Below are positions 37,650 through 45,549 of a DNA stretch of 64,000 bases, piece by piece. Each line of letters opens with the position of its first letter. Positions within the stretch are counted from its first letter, which is position 1. The stretch is from assembly GCA_016710335.1 (NCBI GenBank), contig JADJXQ010000001.1:248001-312000 (forward strand). The letters run 5' to 3'. This DNA is from Rhodospirillales bacterium (GTDB lineage Bacteria; Pseudomonadota; Alphaproteobacteria; Rhodospirillales; Defluviicoccaceae). A program made the translations under genes and the position numbers. The notes beneath the pieces were generated by a model that saw only the letters and a list, made by a program, of their open reading frames with translations, ran no database searches and was not told where the DNA came from.

Positions 37650-38261
37650 TCAGCTCGCGGGTGGCTTGTTGGCGTAAGAGCCCAACACTTCTGTCGAGCC
37701 TTCTTGCTGATGCAGCAGAACCGATTCCATCTCCTCGACATCATGTTCGGGCTTGGGCCATGCGCCCCGTCGCAGGCATTGGATGCAGCGTATGACCTGT
37801 GCGATCCCCTGCAAGAACAGCAACGCGCCGGCGATCGGGATGATCGTCTTGAACGGATAGATCGGCACATTGGCTGGGCTCATGACGCTGACTTCGAGGT
37901 ACTGCCAGGAACGGTTGGCATACTTCATCCCGGCGACGATCAGTGCCGTGATCCCGGGGAAAAAGAACAGAAAATAGAGGACCAGTTCAATGGAGGCCTG
38001 CACCCGCGCCGGCCACAGGCGGTAGATCACGTCGCCCCGGACGTGCCCGTCCCGCGACAACGTATAGGCGCCGCCCATCATGAACAGCGTTCCGTACATG
38101 ATGTAGCTGATATCGAACGCCCAGGATGTCGGATCGCGGAACAGGTAACGGACCATGACCTCGTAGCTCACCCCGAAGGTCATGACCATGATACACCAGG
38201 CGAATGCCTTGCCCGCCCAGGCGCTGATGCTATCGATGAAGCGGACGATGTTATCCATCAT
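37650..38261 (-). CDS. dctQ: TRAP transporter small permease (DctQ), second system
   Basis: A 203-residue membrane protein with four to five helices, longer than usual DctQ (~170) because of a hydrophilic C-terminal tail (EHDVEEMESVLLHQQEG). MVRYLFRDPTSWAFDISYIM and SRDGHVRGDVIYRLW are characteristic of the larger DctQ subgroup found with TakP-type receptors. It starts MMDNIVRFID. The gap to the DctP gene upstream (191 bp) is large for an operon and could hold a transcript-processing or attenuation site that raises DctP relative to the permeases. Confidence 0.9.
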   Translation of the reverse strand: MMDNIVRFIDSISAWAGKAFAWCIMVMTFGVSYEVMVRYLFRDPTSWAFDISYIMYGTLFMMGGAYTLSRDGHVRGDVIYRLWPARVQASIELVLYFLFFFPGITALIVAGMKYANRSWQYLEVSVMSPANVPIYPFKTIIPIAGALLFLQGIAQVIRCIQCLRRGAWPKPEHDVEEMESVLLHQQEGSTEVLGSYANKPPAS

Positions 38262-38452
38262 AGCGCCGATCTACGTTCGACTGCCACATTACGAGTAAAA
38301 ATTCAGCATACGGGATCCGGTCCCGGCCGCGGTCGCAGGATGAGCCCGTCAAGGGGCCAGCCAGCCGGCGGCATATCGGACATGCCGAACGGGTGACGCT
38401 CATTGGCGCCACCCACCCGGTCATCTCCATGGGAGCAAGATCGCCTGAGCCG

Positions 38453-39628
38453 TCAACCCTTGAGCATGCCGGGGAAGTAGTGGTTGTACGCCAGCTCGTA
38501 ATCGGCCTGGCCCATCAGGGAGAAGAACCCGACCCGCTTGGCCCACTCCTTCTGGCTGTCGACGATTTTCTTGAAGACCGGATCCTGGTTCAGCTTTTCG
38601 AGCACGGTGTCCCAGGACTTGAGCTGCGCCTCCATGACCGATTGCGGCGTTCGATAGACCTTCACGCCGTCCTCGTTGATCAAACCCTGCAGGTCGCTGG
38701 AGTAGCTGTCCATGGCGAGAGCAAAGTTCGCCGTGTTGGCGGCTTCCGCACCGTACTCGAGGATCGCTTGCAATTCCTGCGGCAGCGACTCGAACCTGTT
38801 CTTGTTGAAGATGATCTCGAAGAACTCGGTGGCCTGATGGTAGCTGCTCAACATGTAGACCTTGGACACGTCCTGGGCGCCGAAGCGGCGGTCAGAGGTC
38901 GGATTGTTGTACTCGAAGGCGTCGATCACGCCGCGCTCCAGGGCCGGCACGATCTCGCCGCCGGGAAGCTGCGTCACCCTCAGGCCCATGCCCTGCATGA
39001 TGTCGGTGGCGAGGCCGACGGTGCGATACTTCAACCCTTGCATTTCGTCGACGCTGGTAATCTCCTTCTTGAACCAACCGAGCGGCTGCGTCGGCATCGG
39101 CATCGCGAAAAAGCCGACGAGGTTGAGGCCGAGAACATCCTGGATCAACTCACGGTAAAGGTCCCTGCCTCCGCCGTGGTGGATCCAGGCGAGGACCTGC
39201 GCGGCGTCGGCGCCGAACACCGGGCCGGTGCCGAACAAGGACGCGGCCTTGTGCTTGCCGTACCAGTAGGCCGCAACCTGATGGCCGGCGTCGAGGATGC
39301 CGTCATGCACGGCGTCCTGGACCTGGAAGGCCTGCACCACCGCGCCGGCGTTCAGATATTCGATCTTGAGGCGGCCGCTCGCCATCTTGTTGACGCGCTC
39401 GACGTACTGCATCGCCATCTCGTTGAAGATGTCGGCGGCGCCCCAGGCGCCCTGCATCTTCAAGGTCACCGTCTCCGCCCGCGATACTTGCGGGAAGGCG
39501 ACGGTGGCAGCGGCCGCACCGGCGGCGACCCCGCCGGCCCTGATGAACTTGCGCCGCGACACCGGAGGCTTGGCCTGAGGGTCGGACTTCTGCTGGTTTG
39601 TTTCGGTTGACTCTATCGCGGATGTCAT
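38453..39628 (-). CDS. TRAP transporter substrate-binding protein (TakP-like DctP)
   Basis: A 391-residue periplasmic receptor. The N-terminus carries a twin-arginine signal (SRRKFIRAGGVAAGAAAATV, cleaved after SRA). The mature part has AGAVVQAFQVQDAVHDGILD, WYGKHKAASLFGTGPVFGA, WIHHGGGRDLYRELIQDV and GLKYRTVGLATDIMQGMG. These match the TakP-like group that binds 2-oxoacids or related carboxylates, some with a bound sodium. The exact ligand is not certain. ATG 39628 has GGGAGG about ten bases upstream; the longer frame to 39709 adds no signal character. It is first in the second TRAP operon. Confidence 0.9.
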   Translation of the reverse strand: MTSAIESTETNQQKSDPQAKPPVSRRKFIRAGGVAAGAAAATVAFPQVSRAETVTLKMQGAWGAADIFNEMAMQYVERVNKMASGRLKIEYLNAGAVVQAFQVQDAVHDGILDAGHQVAAYWYGKHKAASLFGTGPVFGADAAQVLAWIHHGGGRDLYRELIQDVLGLNLVGFFAMPMPTQPLGWFKKEITSVDEMQGLKYRTVGLATDIMQGMGLRVTQLPGGEIVPALERGVIDAFEYNNPTSDRRFGAQDVSKVYMLSSYHQATEFFEIIFNKNRFESLPQELQAILEYGAEAANTANFALAMDSYSSDLQGLINEDGVKVYRTPQSVMEAQLKSWDTVLEKLNQDPVFKKIVDSQKEWAKRVGFFSLMGQADYELAYNHYFPGMLKG

Positions 39629-39910
39629 TTTGTTGTTTCCTCCCGAAGACTTCACGTGAGATCCAACACCCGCCGCTCGCAACACTCGACGGGCGAAACC
39701 GGGTCGCAATGTCGTACATTAGGTTAAATGAATTTCGGGCGTCGACGCGTCTCCCCATGCCCTATTCTTGACCTGACGACCGCCGTTCATAACGGTGTTC
39801 AGGCTTCCTTGTCCGCCGCGGCAGGAATTTCGAGGGCGCCCAACGAACATTTCGGTCATGATCCCTATTTCGCGCCGAGACTGCAAGCGGTTTGCGCAAC
39901 TTGCACCCGA

Positions 39911-40885
39911 TCACGCGACGCGGTCGCGGGCGGCACGACCCGCGAAGATGGCGTCGAGGTTGTCGAGGGCGCGGAACCCCATGGCGTCGCGTGTCTCGCG
40001 GGTGGCGCTGCCGATGTGGGGCAGCAGAACGACGTTGTCGAGTTCGCGATAGCCGGGGTGGATGTCCGGCTCGTTGTTGAACACGTCGAGCCCGGCGGCG
40101 AAGACGTGCCGCGACCGGAGCGCGGCGACCAAAGCTTCGTCCTCGACGATCGCGCCGCGAGCAGTGTTCACGACGACCGCGTTCCGCGGCAGCAACGCCA
40201 GGCGCCGGGCGTCCAGCAGCCCCCGCGACTCCTCTGTCGCCGGGCAATGGATGGAGAGGAACTGGCAGCCCGGCAGCAGGTCATCGACCCTCGCGTGAAA
40301 CACCGCGCCCCGTTCCGCCGCCGGCTCCAGGCGACGTCGGTTATGGTAGTGGATCTCCATCCCGAAGCCCCTCGCCCGCTCCGCCATGACCTGTCCGACA
40401 CGCCCCATGCCGATGATGCCGAGGCGCTTGCCGGTCACCTGCAGCCCGACCATGAACGCCGGGCTCCAGTCGCGCCAGCGCTGCTCGCGCACCAGCCGCT
40501 CGCCCTCGCCGGCGCGCCGGGCGGCGCCGAGCAGCAGCAGCATCGCGATTTCCGCGGTGGCGTCCGACAGCACGTCCGGGGTGTTGGTGACGATGATGCC
40601 GCGCGCCGCGGCGGCGTCGGTATCCACGTGGTCGTAGCCGACGGAGAAATTGCAGATCGCCCGCAGCCGATCGGGCAGACGGGCGATCACGTCGGCGGTG
40701 AACCTCTCGGTGTGACACGGAACCACGGCGTCCGCGTCGGCGGCCAACGCAACGAGATCTTCGCTGCCATACAATCGGTCGTCCGGATTGAGGCGAGCGT
40801 CATAGTCGCGCTGCAGTCGCGCCTCCACCGCGTCGGGCAACTTGCGGGTCACCAGAACCACAGGTCTTCCAGGTGTCATAGCCAT
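39911..40885 (-). CDS. D-isomer 2-hydroxyacid dehydrogenase (glyoxylate/hydroxypyruvate reductase type)
   Basis: A 324-residue dehydrogenase. FSVGYDHVDTDAAAARGI and NTPDVLSDATAEIAMLLLL in the substrate domain, GIIGMGRVGQVMAERARGFG in the NAD(P)-binding domain, and the catalytic Arg (NTARGAIVEDEALV), Glu (NNEPDIHPGY) and His (LPHIGSATRETR) are present. The sequence is closest to D-glycerate dehydrogenase/glyoxylate reductase. It would reduce glyoxylate or hydroxypyruvate. ATG 40885 has GAGGAGG upstream. The gene is alone on its strand, with the second TRAP operon beyond a 282-bp gap. Confidence 0.9.
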   Translation of the reverse strand: MAMTPGRPVVLVTRKLPDAVEARLQRDYDARLNPDDRLYGSEDLVALAADADAVVPCHTERFTADVIARLPDRLRAICNFSVGYDHVDTDAAAARGIIVTNTPDVLSDATAEIAMLLLLGAARRAGEGERLVREQRWRDWSPAFMVGLQVTGKRLGIIGMGRVGQVMAERARGFGMEIHYHNRRRLEPAAERGAVFHARVDDLLPGCQFLSIHCPATEESRGLLDARRLALLPRNAVVVNTARGAIVEDEALVAALRSRHVFAAGLDVFNNEPDIHPGYRELDNVVLLPHIGSATRETRDAMGFRALDNLDAIFAGRAARDRVA

Positions 40886-41290
40886 GCCAGCCTCCTCTCC
40901 GGAACACGCCCGGAAGCTTAGCCGGTTTTGTCCGCAGAGCGCGACAAGTGCGACCGCTTCCCCAGTTGAGGCACAGCAGGTAGTGCTCGCTCGCGACAAA
41001 CACACAATCCGTAGACATGAGTGGCTTGATGCGCAGCGAATCGAATCGGCTCGCAGGCGCTGCCGGCATCGACCGGCGTCATCGGCCCGCACAGGGCGTG
41101 CACGGGGCGATCGCAAAACGTCAATGACCTCAACGGCGTGCCGAATCGGGCCGAGCGCTGTCATTGCCGGCCTTGCCAGCATCCGAAAATTGATGACAGC
41201 TACATCCAGATGTGGAGACTGAGCGGCACGCAGACCGCAACATCGTGGGTGGCACATGAGCAGATCCCAACTTCGTGGATGGACTTCCAA
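40886..41290. other. 405-bp non-coding region between the 2-hydroxyacid dehydrogenase and minC
   Basis: This divergent intergenic region should hold the promoters of the dehydrogenase (minus) and minCDE (plus). I saw no convincing small gene, tRNA, or strong hairpin. The frame of minC is open back to 41138, so part of the right side could be N-terminal coding sequence if an earlier start is used. It does not show the family's N-terminal features. Confidence 0.5.
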
Positions 41291-42058
41291 ATGACATCGG
41301 CCGCTACCGTCACCGAGCTTCCCAAGGGCGGGCGTCGCCACGTGGATCTGCGCGGGGCATCCTTCACGCTGCTTGTGCTCCGCATGACCGATCCCAAGGA
41401 CGACACCCTCTATGCCGCGCTCGCCGATCGCGTGGCCCAGGCGCCCAGCTTCTTTCGGCACGCTCCGGTGGTCGTCGATCTCTCCGCCCTCGCCGAGGCG
41501 CCACCCATCAACATCGCAGAAGTGGGCCGTCGGCTGCGCCAGCACGGTCTGGTGCCGGTCGGCGTGCAGAACGCGACCGCGGAGCAGAACAAGGCAGCCG
41601 TCAACGCCGGCTTCAGCGTGCTTCGCGAAGGCTCGCAGGCGCCGATCTCGCTCGACGACGATGGTGTGGCCTCGGGGATCGAGTTGCGCGTCGTCGCCCC
41701 GCCCGCCGCCGATCGGCCGCCCATCGGCACCCAGACCAAGGTCGTCACCCAGCCGGTCCGTTCCGGCCAACAGGTGTACGCCCAGGGCGGCGATCTGGTG
41801 GTGCTGGCCTCCACGTCCCCTGGCGCCGAGCTTCTGGCCGACGGGCACATCCACGTCTACGGGGCGCTGAAAGGGCGGGCGCTCGCCGGTGTCTCCGGCG
41901 ATCAGAGTTCCCGCATTTTTTGCCACAAACTTGACGCCGATCTGGTGTCGATCGCCGGCACGTGGCAGGTGCGGGAAGATTTGCCCGAAGAGCACATCGG
42001 CAAGCCGGTGCAGATTTCGCTCGAAGGCGACCGCGTCGTGTTCCAGCCGCTGTCCTGA
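41291..42058 (+). CDS. minC: Septum site-determining protein MinC
   Basis: A 255-residue MinC. The N-terminal FtsZ-inhibiting domain (VDLRGASFTLLVLRMTDPKD, then VVVDLSALAEAPPINIAEVG) is followed by the C-terminal beta-helix that dimerises and binds MinD: QVYAQGGDLVVLASTSPGAE, HIHVYGALKGRALAGVSGD and a later RIFCHKLDADLVSIAG. It blocks Z-ring formation away from midcell. It is first in the minCDE operon, with minD 54 bp downstream. ATG 41291 was chosen over upstream in-frame starts because GGATGGA lies at suitable spacing and the protein then has a normal length. Confidence 0.93.
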   Translation: MTSAATVTELPKGGRRHVDLRGASFTLLVLRMTDPKDDTLYAALADRVAQAPSFFRHAPVVVDLSALAEAPPINIAEVGRRLRQHGLVPVGVQNATAEQNKAAVNAGFSVLREGSQAPISLDDDGVASGIELRVVAPPAADRPPIGTQTKVVTQPVRSGQQVYAQGGDLVVLASTSPGAELLADGHIHVYGALKGRALAGVSGDQSSRIFCHKLDADLVSIAGTWQVREDLPEEHIGKPVQISLEGDRVVFQPLS

Positions 42059-42112
42059 GCAAGGTCCTGACGCGGCTTACCAGGTTTTTGATCCATGGGA
42101 TTGGAGGGATCG

Positions 42113-42925
42113 TTGTCCAAAGTCATCGTCATAACGTCCGGCAAGGGCGGCGTCGGCAAGACCACGTCGGCCGCCGCATTCGCAGCCGGTCTCGCCCTCA
42201 GGGGCTACAAGACCGTCGTTGTCGACTTCGACGTGGGCCTCCGCAACCTCGACCTGGTTATGGGCTGCGAGCGCCGCGTCGTGTTCGATTTCATCAACGT
42301 GATCAACGGCGACGCCCGTATCAGTCAGGCGCTGATCAAGGACAAGCGCCTCGAGAACCTGTCGGTGCTGCCGACCAGCCAGACCCGCGACAAGGATGCG
42401 CTCACCAAGCCGGGGGTGGAAAAGGTCCTCAAGGAACTCAAGAACTCCTTCGACTACATCGTCTGCGACAGCCCGGCCGGCATCGAGAAGGGGGCCTTGA
42501 TGGCGCTCTATTTCGCCGACGAAGCGATCATCGTCACCAACCCGGAAGTCTCGAGCGTCCGCGATAGCGACCGCATCATCGGCGTTCTGCAAAGCCGCTC
42601 ACGCCGCGCCGAACAGGGCCTGGAACCGGTCAAGGAGCACCTTCTGCTCACCCGCTACGACGCCAACCGCGTGGACCGCGGCGAAATGCTGAAGGTCGAG
42701 GATGTGCTCGAAATTCTCGCCATCCCGCTGCTCGGCATCATTCCGGAGAGCCAGACGGTGCTGAAGGCGTCCAACCTCGGCATGCCGGTGGTCCTCGACC
42801 CGGCGTCGCCGGCGGGCAAGGCTTACGTCGACGCCGTCGGCCGGTTCGTCGGCGAGACCATCGAGCATCACTTCAACCAGGCCCGGCGCGGGCTGTTTCA
42901 GCGGCTATTCTGGAGGACCGCATGA
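42113..42925 (+). CDS. minD: Septum site-determining ATPase MinD
   Basis: A 270-residue MinD. The deviant Walker A KGGVGKTTSAAAFA, VVDFDVGLRNLDLVMGCERR, YIVCDSPAGIEKGA and the C-terminal amphipathic membrane-targeting helix (RRGLFQRLFW) are all present. It recruits MinC to the membrane and is displaced by MinE. TTG 42113 (LSKVIVITSGKGG) is chosen as start: GGAGGG lies just upstream and it reproduces the normal N-terminus. ATG 42095 would add six residues. The stop overlaps minE by four bases. Confidence 0.95.
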   Translation: MSKVIVITSGKGGVGKTTSAAAFAAGLALRGYKTVVVDFDVGLRNLDLVMGCERRVVFDFINVINGDARISQALIKDKRLENLSVLPTSQTRDKDALTKPGVEKVLKELKNSFDYIVCDSPAGIEKGALMALYFADEAIIVTNPEVSSVRDSDRIIGVLQSRSRRAEQGLEPVKEHLLLTRYDANRVDRGEMLKVEDVLEILAIPLLGIIPESQTVLKASNLGMPVVLDPASPAGKAYVDAVGRFVGETIEHHFNQARRGLFQRLFWRTA

Positions 42926-43305
42926 GGCTCCTGGACATGAAACTCCTGGACTTCTTTCGCTCTCGCAAGCGGCCATCCGCCGATGCGGCGAAGGAACGGT
43001 TGCAGATCCTGCTCGCCCACGAGCGCGCCGGAACCTCTCAGCCGGCGTACATGCCGCAACTGCATCGGGACATCCTCAAGGTCATCTGCAAGTACGTGGA
43101 GATCGACGACGAGAAACTGACCGTGCAGTTCGAGAACATCGACTCCGTCTCCGTTCTGGAGGTCAACGTCGAGCTTCCGAACCGGTCGTGGAGCGACACG
43201 CCGCCGCCGCCGCGGCCGGCGCAGCCTCAACGGCCGAAGCGCATCCGACGCAAGGCGGCGGAACCCCCGATCCTGCCGGACGGCGCGAGCGCGGACACCA
43301 TTTAG
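42922..43305 (+). CDS. minE: Cell division topological specificity factor MinE
   Basis: A 127-residue MinE. KLLDFFRSRKRPSADAAKER is the membrane-targeting and MinD-binding segment, with LAHERAGTSQPAYMPQLHRD and the C-terminal dimerisation part (KVICKYVEIDDEKLTVQFEN). The usual length is about 85-90. Here a basic, Pro-rich tail of about 40 residues follows (SDTPPPPRPAQPQRPKRIRR). ATG 42922 overlaps the minD stop and has GGAGG at five bases; ATG 42937 corresponds to the common start. It acts as the MinD release factor that drives pole-to-pole oscillation. Confidence 0.93.
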   Translation: MRLLDMKLLDFFRSRKRPSADAAKERLQILLAHERAGTSQPAYMPQLHRDILKVICKYVEIDDEKLTVQFENIDSVSVLEVNVELPNRSWSDTPPPPRPAQPQRPKRIRRKAAEPPILPDGASADTI

Positions 43306-43525
43306 GAATGCCAATTCGGTCGGCCTGTCGGGAAAAAGGAGGTGAGTTTCTTCTTCGCGGTGATTATTGTCTCGTGCCATCCCACCGACGGATGCTAGTC
43401 ATTGGTCGGTGCAGCAGTGCGTTCGTGCTGTGATCGTCGGCGTGCCGGGGCTCGAACTTCAAACCAAACGACCACGTCGCGCGGCCGCTCCATCGTTGCG
43501 GGGCAAATCCGCTGACCTGGAACCC

Positions 43526-45097
43526 ATGACTGAGCGTTTCAAGATCAAGATCAATATCCGCAATTCGGACGGCGATGGGGACACCTCCGCCATGATGGAC
43601 ACCACGGCGGACACCACGGCGGGCACCACGGCGGACAGGAAGAGCGGCTTCGCGAAGACGATGCAGCGCAGTCGCCGGTTCCTCAGGATGGAGGTGGCCA
43701 TCGTCGCCATCGCCGTCGTTGCCGCCCTGATCGCCATAGCCCTCACCCCGGCAGTCGATACCGAGGTGGCGGAGTCGGACGCGCAACCAGCGGCCGTCGA
43801 TCCGCAGACTTCGCAAACGCCGGGAGCGGGTTCCGCGACGTCGCGCACAGAAGAATCCGCAACCGTTTCGCTGCAAACTGCATCCTCCCCAACGGAACCG
43901 GACGTTGACACAAGCGATGCAACGGGCTTCGTGACCGCCGACGCTGGTGCTGGAGATGAGGCCGAAGCGGGTGCCGCCGATACGATTGACGCGCCTCCGC
44001 CCCCCGAGGCGGCGCCCGTGCTCTCTGATCGCCCCTCGGGCTCGTATAGTGAAGAGCAGTCTCCGACGGCCGACGAACCGCAACCATCAGTCGGCGCTTT
44101 CCAACCTGCGACGCAACCGGACGCGGAACCGCCTGTCGACATGCTCGCCGACGCCACGGCGCCGGACGAGATGCCGCCGATGGAGCCGGAAGCCGATGCG
44201 AGGACCGCGGCGCCGTCCCGGATGGAGCCGGCGGTGACCGACGTGTTGGCTGAGAGTGTCGGCATTCCCGCTGAAGCGGTGGCGCGAGACGGCGCACCCG
44301 TAGCACCGCCGCAGCCCGTGGGCGACAGCGCTGATGCGCCCGCCGGGTCGGCGTCCGATGCGGCGGGTGATGCTTCCATGGATGTCCGGTCGGAGCCGGA
44401 TGAGGCCGCCCCCGTCGCGGACGACCAACCGGACACACAGGCTCCAGTCACCGTTTTGGCCTCTGTGGTGCCCGATTACAAGCCTACGCGGCCCGCCTCG
44501 GTCCCGGCCGAGGAGGGCGCAGCGATCGCGGACGGAGAGGCGACGCCCGTCGTCGCCGTCCAGCAGTGGACCGGCGTCGCGGCCGACGTCGCGGTTCCGG
44601 CCAAGAAGCCTGACGCAGCGCCAGGGCCGTCGGAGACATCGTCGTCGACCCGCGATGAGGTCCGATCGATGGACGAGGAACCGGCTCAAGACTTTGCGTC
44701 GCTTCCAGAGCCAGCGCGGCGGCCGTCGGTGGCGGCGCTCGATCATGTGGCGACCAACGCCGGCGGCTCCGTGGCGAGGGCATATCTCGCCACCGGCATT
44801 CGCGGGCGCGAACCCGTCGACACCATCACCGAAAGCTTTAACTTTCCGAGCGAGGACGGCCGGGAGTTCTTCTATTTTACTGAGTTGCTGGGCCTCGCCG
44901 GCGAGGCCGTGGTGCACCGCTGGGAACGGGACGGCCATTTCGAGGGCAACGTCACCTTTCCGGTCGGCTCCAACCGCTGGCGCGTCTATTCCACGAAGAC
45001 GATCGCGCCACGCCAGGACGGGGTGTGGACGGTCTCGGTCCGAACGAAGGACGGCGCGACCCTCGCCGAAACCGAATTCGTCGTCCGCCGGCCGTAA
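43526..45097 (+). CDS. Membrane-anchored protein with C-terminal DUF2914 domain
   Basis: A 523-residue protein in three parts. Residues 1-54 are cytoplasmic and Thr/Asp-rich; 55-75 form one transmembrane helix (MEVAIVAIAVVAALIAIALT). Residues ~76-400 are a low-complexity Pro/Ala/Asp/Glu-rich stalk, strongly acidic. The last ~115 residues form a DUF2914 domain (EFFYFTELLGLAGEAVVHRW, WRVYSTKTIAPRQDGVWTV, AETEFVVRRP). DUF2914 is thought to be periplasmic and may bind ligand; function is unknown. The gene follows minE by 220 bp. Its 3' end lies in a tandem repeat that includes the stop codon. The start is weakly supported; ATG 43526 fits the codon usage. Confidence 0.75.
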   Translation: MTERFKIKINIRNSDGDGDTSAMMDTTADTTAGTTADRKSGFAKTMQRSRRFLRMEVAIVAIAVVAALIAIALTPAVDTEVAESDAQPAAVDPQTSQTPGAGSATSRTEESATVSLQTASSPTEPDVDTSDATGFVTADAGAGDEAEAGAADTIDAPPPPEAAPVLSDRPSGSYSEEQSPTADEPQPSVGAFQPATQPDAEPPVDMLADATAPDEMPPMEPEADARTAAPSRMEPAVTDVLAESVGIPAEAVARDGAPVAPPQPVGDSADAPAGSASDAAGDASMDVRSEPDEAAPVADDQPDTQAPVTVLASVVPDYKPTRPASVPAEEGAAIADGEATPVVAVQQWTGVAADVAVPAKKPDAAPGPSETSSSTRDEVRSMDEEPAQDFASLPEPARRPSVAALDHVATNAGGSVARAYLATGIRGREPVDTITESFNFPSEDGREFFYFTELLGLAGEAVVHRWERDGHFEGNVTFPVGSNRWRVYSTKTIAPRQDGVWTVSVRTKDGATLAETEFVVRRP

Positions 45098-45146
45098 GCC
45101 TTCGTTGTCCCGGCCGTTGGCCTTCGTTGTCCGCCGGCCGTCGGCC
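45077..45146. repeat. Imperfect 22-24 bp tandem repeat spanning the DUF2914 stop codon
   Basis: Three head-to-tail units lie at 45077-45100, 45101-45122 and 45123-45146. All begin TTCGTYGTCC and end in GGCC- or GTAAGCC-type sequence. The TAA stop of the DUF2914 gene lies in the first unit; the corresponding positions in units two and three are sense (TTGG, TCGG). The array seems to have arisen by duplication of the gene's last codons. It is non-coding downstream of the stop. Confidence 0.6.
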
Positions 45147-45220
45147 GAGAAGCCGCAACGCGCTCCATTGACACCCATGTGCAACGGGCTCACCCTGAGC
45201 CTGTCGTTCGCGTGGCGGGC

Positions 45221-45288
45221 GCCTTGAGGCGTCAAGGGTAACCACGCCTTGAGGCGTCAAGGGTAATCACGCCTTGAGGCGTCAAGGG
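45221..45288. repeat. Three tandem 25-bp palindromic repeats
   Basis: Units at 45221-45245 and 45246-45270 differ at one base; a third, 18-base copy lies at 45271-45288. Each contains the perfect inverted repeat CCTTGA-GGCG-TCAAGG. Transcribed, they give three short hairpins just upstream of the 53-residue membrane protein gene. They may serve as protein-binding sites, a transcript-end region for the DUF2914 gene, or a mobile short repeat; I cannot decide. Confidence 0.7.
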
Positions 45289-45312
45289 AAAGCTTGAGGA
45301 GGGAATCCGCTC

Positions 45313-45474
45313 ATGGCCGATCAGATCATTGCGTCCATCGCGCTTCTGATATTTCTCGTCTTCCTCGGCTTCCTCGCGCTCTACATCGGCGAACTGGATC
45401 TCTGGATCATCATCCTCGCCGTCGGCATGCTGGCCGCCACGGATTTCGCGTCGAGCATCCGTCAGCGCAAATAA
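45313..45474 (+). CDS. Small integral membrane protein, 53 aa
   Basis: A short frame starts at ATG 45313 after GGAGGG at suitable spacing. It encodes MADQIIASIALLIFLVFLGF, then LALYIGELDLWIIILAVGML and a polar basic end (DFASSIRQRK). Two hydrophobic helices are separated by a short acidic turn, which fits a hairpin inner-membrane protein. All codons are typical for the genome, and the ribosome-binding site is among the better ones in this region. No function is known to me. It lies directly after the triple palindromic repeat and is convergent with the next gene. Confidence 0.65.
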   Translation: MADQIIASIALLIFLVFLGFLALYIGELDLWIIILAVGMLAATDFASSIRQRK

Positions 45475-45549
45475 CCGCGCCCACACCACCTCCGGCAGCG
45501 AAGCCGCATCAGCCGAACGACCCTCTGCCGACACCGTTTACGGCTACGG

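Noticed and set aside
38393..39610. A 405-residue plus-strand frame opposite the TakP-like gene
   Set aside because: Shadow of a gene with a Tat signal and clear receptor motifs.
45221..45288. CRISPR array
   Set aside because: Only three units with no unique spacers; they are contiguous tandem repeats.
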